64,000 nucleotides of DNA from an uncultured bacterium (GTDB lineage Bacteria; Armatimonadota; UBA5829): contig CALJES010000003.1 of assembly GCA_938074205.1 (NCBI GenBank), positions 248,001 through 312,000 of the forward strand. The letters are read 5' to 3'. A program made the position numbers and the translations under genes. This document shows, in pieces, positions 63,361-64,000 of this stretch (the stretch's first letter is position 1; every line of letters starts with the position of its first letter). Under the pieces are notes generated by a model. The model was not told where the DNA came from and searched no databases. It worked only from the letters and a program-made list of their open reading frames with translations.

Positions 63361-64000
<640 letters not shown>

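Overview
The window looks like a chromosomal piece of a free-living, double-membraned bacterium outside the Proteobacteria, most plausibly Armatimonadota or a relative. The species call is inference. Supporting signs are: an apolipoprotein N-acyltransferase (an outer-membrane lipoprotein pathway); a PEP-CTERM surface protein; a T-box leader on a branched-chain amino acid operon (typical of Gram-positive/Terrabacteria lineages); an efp-accB-accC-nusB-folD block resembling Firmicutes-type gene order; and heavy use of TTG and GTG starts behind good Shine-Dalgarno sites. There is no phage, insertion sequence, CRISPR array, rRNA or tRNA that I can support.

Layout. 1-5 kb (minus strand): the start of a hybrid cluster protein gene under an FNR/HcpR-type site, then a carbohydrate cluster (sugar isomerase/epimerase, esterase, sulfatase-fold hydrolase, Gfo/Idh/MocA oxidoreductase). 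5-13 kb (plus): secreted proteins (PEP-CTERM protein, heparinase II/III-like lyase, a 1,100-residue FG-GAP repeat protein). 13-17 kb: a small zinc ribbon, TPR proteins and a six-hairpin glycosidase-like protein. 17-23 kb (minus): efp, a membrane protein, accB, a pilin-like protein, accC, nusB and folD. 23-34 kb: lipoprotein, CPBP protease, small Cys-rich protein, YjbQ, MrfA-type helicase, TatC, lyxose isomerase, PIG-L deacetylase, FtsY and a glycosyltransferase. 34-43 kb: glutamate dehydrogenase behind a structured leader, nitroreductase, CcmE-like protein, siroheme synthase, Lnt, a 55-residue orphan gene, GreA, LysS and a WYL regulator. 43-50 kb: a giant amidase, LeuB, then a MarR-type regulator coupled to IscU and Nfu. 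50-58 kb: a second carbohydrate cluster (4Fe-4S aldo/keto reductase, epimerase, class II aldolase, Tat-exported sulfatase, Tat-exported DUF4434-like hydrolase) and a PAS/GAF/PAS/ATPase regulator. 58-64 kb: T-box leader and ilvD-ilvB-ilvN-(small membrane protein)-ilvC, running off the window.

Together the genes suggest a polysaccharide-degrading heterotroph. Exported sulfatase, lyase and glycosidase-like proteins would break down sulfated or acidic glycans. Isomerases, aldolase, oxidoreductases and deacetylase would process the released sugars. Iron-sulfur and nitrosative-stress functions (Hcp, IscU, Nfu, 4Fe-4S reductase) suggest life at low oxygen.

The most interesting items are: the MarR-type regulator with a C-terminal Cys cluster translationally coupled to Fe-S assembly genes; a sulfatase-fold enzyme with Thr where the formylglycine precursor should be; an OB-like domain shared by two unrelated giant secreted proteins; a CcmE homologue lacking its heme ligand beside siroheme synthase; the FNR-type site placed at about -41.5 before hcp; and a ketol-acid reductoisomerase whose cofactor loop looks NADH-like.
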